DNA of 64,000 bases from Aquatica leii (taxonomy: Eukaryota > Arthropoda > Insecta > Coleoptera > Lampyridae), in the NCBI GenBank assembly GCA_035610365.1, contig CM069438.1, positions 49,410,837 through 49,474,836 on the forward strand. The letters are read 5' to 3'. The translations under genes were made by a program, and so were the position numbers. This document shows positions 31,761-43,156 of the stretch, one piece after another; within the stretch, counting starts at the first letter, position 1; each line of letters opens with the position of its first letter. Below the pieces are notes generated by a model, which was not told the DNA's origin, did not search any database, and saw nothing but the letters and a program-made list of their open reading frames with translations.

Positions 31761-31871
31761 AATCGTATTAAAAAAATATAAAATTAAGTAGTAAGTATTA
31801 ATTAAGTTTCTCATTAAAAATAAGAAAACAGCGACGCATATACATTAGAAGAAATTCTATAAACAAGTAAA

Positions 31872-32765
31872 AATGAGCAGCATGAAAGAATTATTTACCG
31901 ATAATGATGATTAATCGACTGACGACGGGAGAAAGAGAAGAAGATCTGAAATAAGAGATAAAACCTTTGAGAAATCAAGAAAAACTCAAAGATCACCAAA
32001 TAAAACGCAAAGCGACGATGGATCTATTAGTAAAAATGGTACTAGGGCTTACAGAAGACGTTAAACTCGTAAGAATTCAACAAAGTAGTACAATATTGAA
32101 ATGTTAAAAATACAAAAGGAAAATGCGAAATTAAGAAAAGAAAATGAAAACATTAAGAAAGAAAAGGAGGACAGAGATTAGATATAAGCTTGAAGTATTA
32201 GATAAAAAAAATGGAAAGAATAATATTGTTATTTAAGGCATGAAGATAAAAACGAATGAAACAAGCATACTAATACTTCAAGTAGAAAACTTTATGAAAG
32301 ATTATTTGGAAGTAGAAGTTAAGGTAAAAGACGCCTATACATTAGGCACAAACTTATGCTTAGAAAATGGCAAAGAGAAAATAAAGAGAACATTATGCTT
32401 AATAAAACAAAGGTGAGAAAAATACCCACCGAAAAAATCTACATAAATGATGACCTAACAAAGAAAAAAAGAGGAAAACAAATACAATTACGGAAAGACG
32501 CAGAAGAAAAAAACTATGGTAAAAACATTAAACTGGGGTATAACAAAATTACAATAGATGGAATAGTATGGAAATGGAACAAAGCCAAGGAAATATTAGA
32601 AGAAAGAAAAACAAGCGCTCCTGTAAACACTCCAAAAAACTAAGCAACAGAAGCTGCAAAGGGACGACTGCGGCAATGGAATTGGACCGAACGGAAATAA
32701 TAAGCCAAAAACAAAAAACTATGACAAACATTAGATTCAAGCAGTATGAGATGAAAGATCAGAAT
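31872..32765 (+). pseudogene. Non-LTR retrotransposon E, ORF1 remnant
   Basis: It opens with MSSMKELFTDNDD, then a hydrophilic basic stretch (RKRRRSEIRDKTFEKSRKTQRSPNK) and a coiled coil (LKIQKENAKLRKENENIKKEKE). NIVIxGMK-like sequence follows across frames, then VEVKVKDAYTLG and the RRM-like end (IYINDDLTKKKRGKQIQLR). This is the order of ORF1 in the element at 51.5 kb, to which it is related. It contains several stops and shifts. Confidence 0.7.
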
Positions 32766-32766
32766 A

Positions 32767-32931
32767 AAATAACGTGGAAAATAAGCACATAGAATGTTAG
32801 AAGTATATCGGATAAGGAAAAAGAATTAGTGGAAAGGTTTGAGAAAACAGATCTAGATATTCTGTGAATAACAGAAACAAAGAAGAAAGTAACAGGAGGA
32901 TTAAAACTACAAAGTGGTCATATCTTGATGT
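32767..32931 (+). pseudogene. Non-LTR retrotransposon E, ORF2 start (endonuclease)
   Basis: ITWKIST, a stop, then NVRSISDKEKELVERFEKTDLDIL, a stop, ITETKKKVTGGLKLQSGHILMY. TWN-R and ITETKKK are the first strand and the catalytic-glutamate segment of the endonuclease in this LINE family. The frame is cut after HILMY by a Tc1-like transposon and resumes at 34,343 with SGVQHTSRA, the expected continuation. Confidence 0.85.
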
Positions 32932-34342
32932 ACTGACTTCCAGAAAAATTGCAACACCTAGAAGTTGTTTTATTTTATTTTGTTTAAATTTTTAGGAAAT
33001 TTTTATTTCCTTGAAACAAAGTGATGATTAAAATTTAAAAACAAAAAAACAAAAGCTTAATAAGCTTTTTCAATAATGAGTTGCTCCGCTACGATTTGTA
33101 ATGCACTCATTTAGACGTCTTGGCATGCTATCAATCAAGTGATCTATAGCTGCTTGTGGTATATCGTCCCAAGCTTCTTGAATCCGTAGCTGGAGATCGT
33201 GTAAGTTATCTGGAGGGTGTGGTAAATTATCCAGTCGCCTACCAATCATATCCCAGACATGATCAACGGGCGACAAATCAGGCGACCGAGCAGGCCATGG
33301 GAGGACGGCAATGTTAGCTTCTTCCAAAAACCGTGTTGTAGCCTTTGCCGTATGAGAGCGCGCATTATTCTGCTAGAAAATGGGATTTTGCAGCCCCGGA
33401 AGATATGGAAGCCCAACTGGTTGTAACACATTAGCAATGTAACCAGCTGCGTTTAGGTTGCCGTCAATAAATACCAAAGGTGTTCTGCTACCATAACATA
33501 TTGCACCCCATATCATTACTCCTTGAGTGAGGACTGTGGTGCGTTCCACAAAAAATGTTGGATTTTTACGTTCTCCACGCATCCGCCTGACCCTCCTACG
33601 ACCATCGTGGGCCCACAAGCAAAATCGGGACTCGTCACTAAACACAATTTGATGCCATTCTTGCGCCCAATTAACCCTTTTGTTGGTCCACTCTAGTCTG
33701 CGTAGGCGGTGAAGTGGTGTAAGAGGATGACATAAAAATGGACGATATGAACGCAACCCATAAGATCTTATCCGGCGATAAACAGATTGACATTCTGAGT
33801 CCTATACCTCTCATCCAATCATTTGCAGTTAATCGAGTTGTTGAAAATCTGCCTCTTGCGGCAAAAACTCTTAAGCGACGTTCTTCGCGATTTGTATTCC
33901 TCCGAGGACGTTCAGATCCACAGCGACGATGTTGAACCCCTTCCTCGGACCATTTGGACCAACATCTCAATACCGATGAAACATTTCGGTGTAGACGACG
34001 AGCAATTAAGTCCGGCCTCTCTCATACCAATAACACGGCCACGTTCAAAATCACTTAATTGGACAAAATGTTGATGTTGACGTACTCCTCGGCATTGTTA
34101 TCAAGTTCAGAATGAAATTGTGAACAAACAACAACAATTTTCAAACTTGCGAATTACTAAATGGTCTACTACTTTAAATTGATTGTTACTATGTTACTAT
34201 GGAAACAACAGGAAAAAAACGCTAGATTTTATTCAAATTTTAATCATCACTTTTTTTCATGAAAATATACGTTTCCTAAAAATCTCAATAAAACCGTTCA
34301 ACAAGCTCTAGGTGTTGAAATTTTTCTGGAAGTCAATATATA
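32932..34342 (-). mobile_element. Tc1-like DNA transposon inserted at TA
   Basis: Terminal inverted repeats: TGACTTCCAGAAAAATT-CAACACCTAGA at the left (from 32,935) and its reverse complement at the right (to about 34,335). TA is present at both borders (32,932-32,933 and 34,341-34,342), the TA duplication of Tc1/mariner elements. Removing the insert restores the LINE reading frame. The right border has a few extra TA-type bases, so the exact end is uncertain by 2-4 bp. It contains one transposase gene on the minus strand. Confidence 0.9.
33070..34085 (-). pseudogene. Tc1-like transposase, inactivated
   Basis: About 340 codons once the frames are joined. N-terminal helix-turn-helix part: HFVQLSDFERGRVIGMREAG near 34,010-34,070, then a shift to RNVSSVLRCWSKWSEEG. 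The DDE domain follows: WHQIVFSDESRFCLWAHDGRRR (33,590-33,665) with the first catalytic D, GVMIWGAICYGSRTPLVFI, then a TAG stop and QNNARSHTA where QDNARPH is usual, so the second D is N. The last catalytic segment reads SPDLSPVDHVWD where IEH is usual, so E is D. Thus two of the three catalytic residues are changed in addition to a stop and at least two frameshifts. The C-terminus (PRRLNECITNRSGATHY, stop at 33,070) is complete. Confidence 0.93.
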
Positions 34343-35932
34343 TAGTGGAGTACAGCACACAAGCAGAGCTAGGAAAGAGTGGGATGCATAATAAAAAAGG
34401 AAAAAGCAAAATAGATAAACAAATGAACAAGCATTACAGCGACAATATTGCAGATTGAAATGGATATTGAGAAACATAACAAAACTTTAATAATAGTAGT
34501 ATATGGACCTGACGAGAACGAGAACAGAAAGAAGAAGAACAGAAATAATCGAGGAGATTAAGGGAAAATTACTAATAATAGGTGACATCAATGGAAGAGT
34601 AGGTAAGCGAAACCAAGAATCTGGTGAAAGAATAGGAATGCATGGCAAAAATACTATAAATAATAATGGAAGAAGGCTGATTGATTTCTGCATACTAAAC
34701 AATTTAATAATAACAAACACTTTTAATGCACTCAAGGATACACTTGAGAAGTAAAAAACAAAGGAGAGAAATTGATAATAAACAGAAATTACAGAAAAGA
34801 AATAAAGGACACACACGGGTATATGGGGTCCAGAATTATACACTGATCACTACTTACTAATGGCAAAAATCTATTCGGGAGAGTAGGAGAGTATAAAGTA
34901 ATGGATAGAACACAAAAGATAAAAAAAAATTGCATTGTAAAATTAAAATATATAGACTAAAAGAGAAAAAGTTAGCTAGCGAATATACTTGTGGAGCTGA
35001 AGTAGAAATGAGTAAAATCAAAAAAGTGGTTACCAAACCATCAAGTGAAGAGCTATGAGAAAGTATCAAAGAGACAATGATAAAGACGGTAAAAAAAAGT
35101 TTGCGACGTTGTGAAAATGAGTGAACGCAAAAAACAAACAAGATGGTGGAGCAATAAAATAAAAGAAGAAATAAAAATTAAAAAGCTGAGGTAGAAAGAA
35201 TACTTGGGTAGTAAAGAGAGTGAAAAATTTAACAGGTATAAAGTAAAACGGAATAAAGTCAAACAAATGGCGAAAGAAGTAAAACAAAAAGCTTGAGAGG
35301 AATTTGGAAAAACAATGAAACGTGACGGTGTCGAAAACCAACAACCATTTTATAAGATCTTGAAGTTCCTGCGGAAAAAAAAACAGAAAAGGTTAAGCAT
35401 ATTAAAACAAAAGAAGGAACGTTAATGACAGAACAAGAAGACATTCTAAAGAGATAAAAGAAATGCTTACAGTAGACGAAATATGGAAGAAAAGCAACAG
35501 GTAGGTAGTTAACGAGAACTCTGACATAAAAATAAAAGAAGTAATTAAGGCTGTGAAAAGCCTAAAAAGAGGAAACGCATCGGGACATGACGGAATAAGT
35601 ACATAGATGGTTAAGAACCTGGGAAGTAATAACAGAGTTGTGTAACAAAGCATGGTAAGGTGGAAGGATTGGAAAATAGGGTTACCGATGCTAGCATACA
35701 AGGAAGGACATAGACGGAAATGCTCAAACTATAGAGAAATTACAATAACGTGCATATTAGCACAGGCGTATGAGAAGATTTTAAGAAAAAGATTTGAGAA
35801 AATAATGGAAACATAACTAGAAGATTTCCAATGTGGGTTCAGGAAAGGAAGAAGTGTGCAAGACTACATATTTCTGTTAAAGCAAATAATAGAAACATAT
35901 ACTAGTGAACCGATATTAGTAGACTTTATTGA
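34343..35932 (+). pseudogene. Non-LTR retrotransposon E, ORF2 continuation (endonuclease end, RT start)
   Basis: After the Tc1 insertion the frame reads SGVQHTSRARKEWDA, then IIVVYGPDENEN near 34,490. Next is 34,503-34,754 with KLLIIGDINGRVGKR, GMHGKNTINNNGRRLIDFCILNNLIITNT, the D-N segment of the endonuclease (GD-NG-VG). The RT fingers begin near 35,530 (IKEVIKAVKSLKRGNASGHDGIS), followed by SNYREITITCILAQAYEKIL and LEDFQCGFRKGRSVQDYIFLLKQIIE at 35,820-35,900. At 35,932, right at VDFIDV where motif A begins, it is cut by a Penelope-like copy. Stops and shifts are frequent. Confidence 0.87.
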
Positions 35933-36733
35933 TGTAATAACGAAGGCTTCCACGGCCGGAGTCTATACTAAGATAAGAATGTCTTCCGAGTTTGGACCGA
36001 CACGGTTGTTGTTACCGAAGTTGCCAACGTTTTGCCTACTTTCTTAAGGGGTTTCATCAGGGCGTGAGATAAATCAAAAAACTCAAACAAGCCACCGAAA
36101 ACTAACTAAGAACTTCTCAAAAGTTAGGTAATCAAGATGTGAACCAAGCCAGATTCTAACCCCTGAAAACTTAAGAAAAAAAACGGTGAATTTGAAAAAG
36201 CAAGAAAAATTTAACAAAGTACCACTACAGAGTTAGGTAATCAACTTATGAACTAACCCAGATTCTAAACTCCATAGAAGTGACTTAAGAAGAAATAGTT
36301 TCCGTATATAAAGAAGAAGGATCGTCACGGCTGGTTAAGCTCGTCTCTGATTGGGTTACTGTTGAAAGAGGGCGTGTTTTCGATAAATGACTAATGACCG
36401 GGACCTTTTCTTTATACAACGATCATGTTCTGAAATGCGAGTGATGACAGAACGACCGGTTTCACTAATGTAGACTAAACCACATGAACAAGGAATTTGA
36501 TATACATCTTGAAATGAAAGTGTAGGAAATTGGTCCTTGGGAGAAGAAAGAATCTGAAAAATTTCGCCTGTCGAGTTGAATATGGATTTAACAGCAGTGT
36601 TAAGGAGAAGTTTCCCTATTTGATCTGTAATTTTGTGAATGTAGGGTAAAAAGGCCAATTTCGGATTGGATTCGGAAGTAGAAATGTCCTTAGGTAATCG
36701 AGTACGTGGATGTAGACGACGATTAATAACACT
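35933..36733 (-). mobile_element. Penelope-like element, copy 2, 3' part
   Basis: On the minus strand this corresponds to the 3' tail, the terminal repeat (about 35,965-36,045) and the ribozyme-like region. It continues through the UTR into the nuclease domain: 36,356-36,658 gives YQIPCSCGLVYISETGRSVITR, with IGE changed to ISE, then truncation and shifts. It ends at 36,733, where a solo LTR interrupts it, and resumes at 37,983. Its left edge abuts the LINE RT at VDFIDV. Confidence 0.9.
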
Positions 36734-37982
36734 TGTTACAAGCTTTATGTCTTACGAACCTTGCACGGCCAACTCACACAGTCGGAGGTAGGGGAGGTTC
36801 CCAGGAAGTATGCTTAAGGGCGCCAGATCTGATCCAAGATAACACTTCTGCCTCGATCACGACAGACGGTCCAAACTTGTAACTCAATTGGAGGTTCGTA
36901 ATCCTTATTACTCTGATGTTCGAGTAGCCAAAATTCGTTAACAGCGAACGGTAATTGCAGGAGGAAGATAAATAACAAGGGAGATTAACAAATATAATCA
37001 CTTTAATGTGTTAACGTTGAATATGGACAAGAGTATATGAAATTTCTTTACTCATTCATGCTCGAATGATTTCTACCTGTAACTGACAAATATCACAATT
37101 TTAATTTAGTAGCGTCGCAGGTGAACGATTATACATTAAATTCTCATTCCATAAATACTAGGATGACTAACAATATTCGCTAACAAGGGTAGAAAACTTT
37201 GATTTCGCAACACATAAGATTTATAAGATTATATCGAAGGCTTAGTACATGAATGTCCGCAGTATCGGCAACACACAATACACATTTAATATCGAAACGA
37301 ACAGCACCGAAAATCTCGTAGTAACTATGTTTTTCCTTCACAGCATGCGATACAGTTACGTAAATGATTAAGGTTACCTTATTGGTATATAAGCAATAAA
37401 GTAATTACGGTCGTTAACATTTATTAAAATTCTGTGAGTAACTTTCGTGATCACGATATAAAAGTTAAGCAAATAACTCACCCCAAAATCCAGTATCCAC
37501 TTTCGCGAAGAAAACGTTTTCCCCGCCAGCGGCCTGTAATAAATAGTGAAAAGCAAATCGTATCACACACTAACTCACAAAGAACAGGAAGCTCAAAAAA
37601 TAGTATTAATAAATCATTAAATGTTATATAAAAACCCGTTGTATCGTATACTGTAAGTAACCATTTAGCACAGGTGGCTGATAACACAATCGACTAGTTT
37701 ACACGGAATAACATCTCCCACAGTAAGGCTTGTCGAGACCCCGTTTTCGTGGTGGAGAATTCCAAAATCGTACGTGTTCGGTAACGGTATTTCTTAATAA
37801 TAATTAATCTTCAACATTTCTTTAATGAAACGAACATGTGTTCGAAGCGTGGGGAAACGGCTATCAAATTAAGGAGAAATTACAAACGAATTTTTAATAA
37901 AACGGCAGTAATTATCTTACCTTGTGACGACTCAAATATTTCACGAACGTAATGTAATGTAATTACAATTTTGTATGTAACA
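36734..37982. mobile_element. Solo LTR (copy 2) with CACT target duplication
   Basis: A 1,249-bp copy of the LTR at 516-1891, beginning TGTTAC and ending GTAACA, with CACT on both sides (36,730-36,733 and 37,983-37,986). It sits inside the Penelope copy, and Penelope sequence (TAATAAC...CTATGAA) joins across it. Differences from copy 1 include an extra segment of about 70 bp near 37,860-37,925 and the lack of about 150 bp found at 1710-1880 of copy 1. Confidence 0.9.
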
Positions 37983-38372
37983 CACTATGAACATCTTGCT
38001 TAATATAACCATTGTTCACTAGGGTTCTAGTAAGATGTCGAAGTCTAGATTCTCAGATTGGCAAATAGAAAAGGCACGATGAACCAAAGATTCAGTAACA
38101 GAACGTTTCTGTGCAAGATGATGATGAGACGAAGCATGAAGGTATCTGTCCGTATGGGTTGGTTTGCAATAAACAAAATCGCGCAAAGATCCGTGGGGCT
38201 TACTAGTCACAAGAACGTCAAGAAATGGGAGATAACCATTACCTTCGATTTCCATAGTAAATTTGATATCTAAGTGTTGATTGTTAAGATGATCAAGAAA
38301 TTCGAGATGACCATGAGACTAGACAATAAACGTGTCGTCAACATACCTAAACCAAACTTTAGGTTAAGTTTT
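37983..38372 (-). mobile_element. Penelope-like element, copy 2, reverse transcriptase C-terminal part
   Basis: The minus-strand frame 38,019-38,255 reads MEIEGNGYLPFLDVLVTSKPHGSL, YCKPTHTDRYLHASSHHHLAQKRSV and AFSICQSENLDF, corresponding to the region after the YVDD motif in the copy at 20,708. A YVDDTFIV-like motif can be read just beyond it (about 38,325-38,345). The 5' part of the element is absent. Confidence 0.9.
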
Positions 38373-38384
38373 AATATTTCTTTG

Positions 38385-38433
38385 TTTATGTGGTTTAGTC
38401 TACATTGGTGAAACTGGTCGTTCCGTCATTCCT
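38385..38433 (+). repeat. Short Penelope nuclease fragment in the opposite orientation
   Basis: TGTGGTTTAGTCTACATTGG and the following 20 bases match the GIY-YIG coding region at 22,509-22,550 on the plus strand, although the adjacent Penelope copy is on the minus strand. This indicates a local inversion or a chimeric insertion. Confidence 0.75.
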
Positions 38434-40660
38434 CCAACCTTTTTTTTCTGACGTCCAGTAGTATGTGATGCTGTCTTCCGCACTATGGCATGCTTTGTAA
38501 TTAAATTGTTGAAATAACTATGTTTCTTAACGTAAATTGCTAGCGACTAACTCAGTTAGATTCGAAGATTTGGGTCGTAAGTTTCCTGGTGAAAATTATT
38601 AAAAAAATTAAAAAGGCTCCAAAACGATTAGAAACTAGCATGATAGACACTGTTTAAATCTATCCAACATCGAGCTAAAATAAATGACAAAATACTGGTT
38701 ATACCGACAAATATATTTATTTTTTAATTATGAAAGAAGAAGAGATTAAAAGAGTTACGTAAGCCAAGCAGAATTAGCTGCATATATAGTAACAAAGAAT
38801 AATTCTATAAACATCACAGTAATAACGTTGATACAAGTTCTGGAGGTTAGGAAACCCTCTACACATAAAGTTATCGAAGTACTCACAATAGAATAAAATC
38901 AAGTAATACGTAATTTTGGAGTTAAACGTTGCTTTAATGCAAAAGTAATAACTTCACGCCCATAGCAAATTACATTTAGCGTAAATTGAAGCAGTAGAAA
39001 CTAAAATTTGCATGCGCTAATTTAATTTTACGTTTGACAAATACACAAATTAATGACAAGTAAAAAAAAAGTACTTACGATTATCCAAGTCATGTGGATA
39101 GCTATCGGCACGCTGTCATCCCCTAAAATCGCTAAGGAAATGAAGTAAAATTAGATATTGGATCGTATTACAATTACATTGCTTATCGACAAACATTGAA
39201 TCGTAGTCAAATGCGTCAAGCATTCGAGTAGTTTTGACAATTCTTATTGCAGATGTGCCTCTAAGTTTATTCGAACATTACATGAAGAACAAATACGACT
39301 TATTTCCCCAGATTGTTTCGGCTTAATTAACCAAGAGCCCCTTTTACTACTTGTTTTTAATTATAGCTTGCAGCGATAAATCATGAATCCTTAATTGGCT
39401 CAACACGTGGCGGTATCGTAAATTGTTATGACAATTACGGAAAATCAACAAAAAATATCAGTTTATGCTTACCCTAGGAAGCCTTTCACAAAAACAGCGT
39501 TAATAATACACGCGCTAATAGCACAGATGCTTGTGAAATCTTCGCTGTGCTTTTACGTTAGACCATATATATGAAGCAGACCTCAGTCAGCGAAAAAACA
39601 ATTTTTTAATTTGACATTTATCCCTGCCCTTGCGACGAAATTCCGAGAATGAATCTTATACAGGGGACAAACATTATAATAAAACACTTTTGACATAATA
39701 ACTGAGTAACACAATGTTATGTTTTTTTTTATTAACTCAAAGATTTGGTCTGCAGGAATCAAACACCAATACTTTTAATATTTATTGGCGATTTTTTTTT
39801 AATTTATAAACAAACATATACGTCATGATAATGTTTAACAGAATCTTCAAAATTAAATTGTTTAAAATAATGTCTTACAGCCGATGCGTGTAATAAAGTC
39901 TACGAAAAAAATTCTCCAGCATTCATCATCTCTGCGAATAACATCGTGGAAATGTATCTCGGTCATAATGACCGAGTCGGCGCTGTGTGATAGTAAATGT
40001 ACCACGCTGACGCAGTCAGCTTTTTAGCCTATATGCTAAAAATGACTCATCCGAAAACAATGAGGAGTCAATGACACATTTTAGTGACTGCGAAATTAAT
40101 AAAGCTTGACACTGAAGTATTGAAAATTACAGATAACGAGAGTGTCAGCTTAACCCATTTGTGTCTAGAACACTTTTTTGTTAAAAAGAATCATAAAATT
40201 TTGAAAATCGTGAATAAAATAGAATATCATAGATAAACTGTAACACACGAGTTGCGAAAGTGTAAAGTAAGTAAAGTGTTGTTTGTCGGCTCATCTGTTT
40301 TGGCTAGTTCTAATCGGAGATGGTCGTAGGTCGAGATGTTGGTACCCAACGTGCCCTGCGCCACCTTTTTTTGCAAGTAGAATAAAAAAAGTTAGAAGCA
40401 AGGAAAGATACCCATACCTTTAACACAACCGTGCGTTAAGAATAAAACAACTGGACGTTTTAATAAAATTATTACGATAATTTATTTAGATTAGTATTGC
40501 ATTACAGCCAGAAATAGCAGAAGCGAAAGAGAGAAAAAGTAACACAGCAAATTCCACACTTATCTATATGGTTCATGTATCGAATACTATAAGGAAAACC
40601 CTCACGCACTAGTAGTTTTCATCCACCCACTTATTTTGTCATTAGACCTCGCATGGATCG
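38434..40660. other. Unassigned sequence
   Basis: No gene was recognised. At 39,951-39,969 the palindrome CTCGGTCATAATGACCGAG resembles the subterminal palindromes of piggyBac-like elements (compare GGGTCATTATGACCC at 3896-3910), but no coding sequence or TTAA pair could be tied to it. Confidence 0.35.
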
Positions 40661-40662
40661 AG

Positions 40663-41320
40663 TTAAATCCTTATAATACCAAGATTTTTTTCTTACATGC
40701 CATACCAAGCGGGGTGCATTTGCACCCTATGAATTTATGAGATATTCTAAGACAATTTAATATTTCGCTGCACAATTTTACTCAGTTGAGTTCTTGTTAA
40801 CTAAAAAAAAGTTGTCAACTTTAACCTTTATATAAACTCATATTCAACAAATTTAAGAAATGGCAAATTATTTTTTATTTTTACAACTTAGACACAATGT
40901 TTGCTTTTATGAATGTTCTAGCCATATAAACTGGTTACATTCTACACAACACTGTTTTGACTTCCTGTCTTTGGCCCTTATACAAAGATAACATCGGCTC
41001 TGACTTGGTCGTGGTTGGTTTTGTAGGGTTCCTTCGTTTTCAATTTTTGGAACAACCTTTAGCATGCATTTCTTTATATTTGTCTTCAAACCGCCATTAT
41101 TTTTGTAACAAAACATTATGTTGTCTTCACATAAATCTTTGTCTAATTGACTTAGAAACCTTCTTTTTGCATCTAAGTGGCTTTTTTCATAATCGGGATT
41201 AGCCGTGATCCATATATGGAATGCATTTATTGCGGCGATATATGATAGAATATTTCCATAGGCCATCTTTTTGTGCCATTTGGTCTGTTGCATCTACTTG
41301 TAAGATCGCCATAATTAACA
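40663..41320 (-). pseudogene. piggyBac-type transposase, C-terminal fragment with Cys-rich finger
   Basis: The minus-strand frame 40,907-41,293 (128 codons) reads KMAYGNILSYIAAINAFHIW, RRFLSQLDKDLCEDNIM and, at the end, CYLCIRAKDRKSKQCCVECNQFIWLEHS. The order fits the end of a piggyBac transposase: the WPM--FY-LLN-AGINAF helix, the R--FL--L---L helix, and the final C-x2-C...C-x2-C...C/W-x2-H finger. Downstream, GGGTGCATTTGCACCC at about 40,715-40,730 is a palindrome of the type found near piggyBac ends, and a TTAA lies at 40,663-40,666, so this may be the 3' terminus. The N-terminal and catalytic parts are missing. Confidence 0.8.
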
Positions 41321-42850
41321 AAATTCAATGACATATACTGAATGATTGAGTTACGCAACACTTTGTACGATTAACAATTAGAGTAGCAAAACTTGTAATG
41401 TTAAAAATTAAATGTTACCAATATGAATCCTACATTAATTACAAAAAATGGCGTACTAGCCAATCTGAACAATGACATAATCTACTTGTGATAACAATTG
41501 TATACGAAGTTGCTGTACATACGATCGACACTAAATTTAATTAAGAAAGTAAAAGGGTATTTACGGTTCAACCTGTTGCTAGCACTAGTAACGGTATAAA
41601 CATCCCTAAAAACTGAAAAATAAAGAAAAAGTATAGTACCGTGGTATCACAAATCGGGCTAAGTTGGTTATATTTAGTTTAACTTTAACTTGAAGTTAGA
41701 GTTTAGGACAGGTGCGTCGGTAGAAACTTTATAAGCAAGGTTTTAATATTTTTTCCATTAACATCTGATGCTTGACATAGAGGATGTCAAAAACGTTCAC
41801 AAATCGAGTTTTTTCAACAGTACAAAATTACATTTAAAAATTTAAATATACTGCATCTTTAATAAGCAGGTCTTAAAACTTTGCTATAATACACTTAAGT
41901 GTTTTATAACGGCATATTTAAAACAATAAATACGTACATACAATACTTATATATAACAGATTTTTTTTGTCATATCCGGTGCCTCGTAAACTACAACCAG
42001 ATTTTATAATTTTATAATTTATTTTATAAAAATTGTATTAAAAACTAAGTTATCATTTTTATTATACCAGAATGTAATGATGGAAGAACGTTTAAATTGC
42101 ATTTACTCTATAAAGCTTCACACTGAAATAATAAAATAATGAAATTATTGTTATGTTTTCATAAATTTAGTATTTCCGTACGTCTCAAATGAAGTGTTTT
42201 TATTTAATTTTTTTTTTCAAAGTTAGTTTATTTGCAGATAATACAATTATAAATTACATGCCAGATGTCTCAAACAATAGTTGGGGTTTTCGTAAGACCG
42301 GAGATAAAACGAGAAGTCTGTCACATACAATGCGAGTTGAGAAATGTGTATTAAATAAATCAAAAATTGTATTTTACATATGAATTGTGGTAACAAATTG
42401 TGTTAGAAATATGCAATATGTTAAATTTTCATAATTTTAAACTTTTTGCTTATCCTGAAATGTGTTTAGTATCTAACAACTAAATTTTTAAATAAAAAGA
42501 AAAGATATATGCATTTTTGACATTTATTTTTTACTTGTTTTTGTATGGCATACACGTCAAAGTTCTTTTCTTTAAGTTTTTAACTTATTTTGTTTCTTGA
42601 GACTGACTAGAAACGATTTTTATAATTTAATTTTTTTTTAAATTGTTTGAAGTGATTGTAAATTTTTTTTAAAATTTTATTCAATTTATTATCAGCAATA
42701 AAAGAAAAAAGATAGTCAGGCATAAAAAAAAATATTTAAAGTTATGCTATTTTTTGTAAATCTACATAAATTACTTGTGACAACATATATATTTAGATTT
42801 TTCGCATTTACGTTCACCAACAAAAATTATTAGATATTAAAAAGAGATTA
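41321..42850. other. Unassigned A+T-rich sequence
   Basis: Nothing recognisable. A plus-strand frame of 64 codons at 42,189-42,383 has no family match and no supporting signal. Confidence 0.35.
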
Positions 42851-42852
42851 CG

Positions 42853-42945
42853 ATTAGCTAATGGCATATCCAAAACAATGCCGTAAAATTGTTGAAAATG
42901 TAATAAATAGATATTTAATAATATCACAAGTAAGTAAGTAAGTTG
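42853..42945. repeat. Dispersed repeat, copy 2 (also at 11,653)
   Basis: TTAGCTAATGGCATATCCAAA and the following 65 bases resemble 11,653-11,740. It ends in a GTAAGTAAGTAAG run. Confidence 0.5.
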
Positions 42946-43156
42946 ATCTAATGATATTATAAACAGAATTTACGAAGCTTCTACATGACTTTTACTGAGA
43001 AAATTGCAGGAGTGCCACTAAATCTTTGAGAATAATCGTTTATCTTACAAATATCCTACAAGCTTGATTCTAAATTAGCTATTAAAACTGGTGTTGTGTT
43101 TAATGTTTGCATCCGTGCACGTTCCAATTTATCGATTCAAAAGAAGAAAGAAATTC

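Noticed and set aside
36774..37001. Protein-coding gene inside the LTR (minus-strand frame, also at 556-783)
   Set aside because: The frame exists in both LTR copies because the DNA is repeated; it lies at the edge of an LTR and shows no protein features beyond shared descent.
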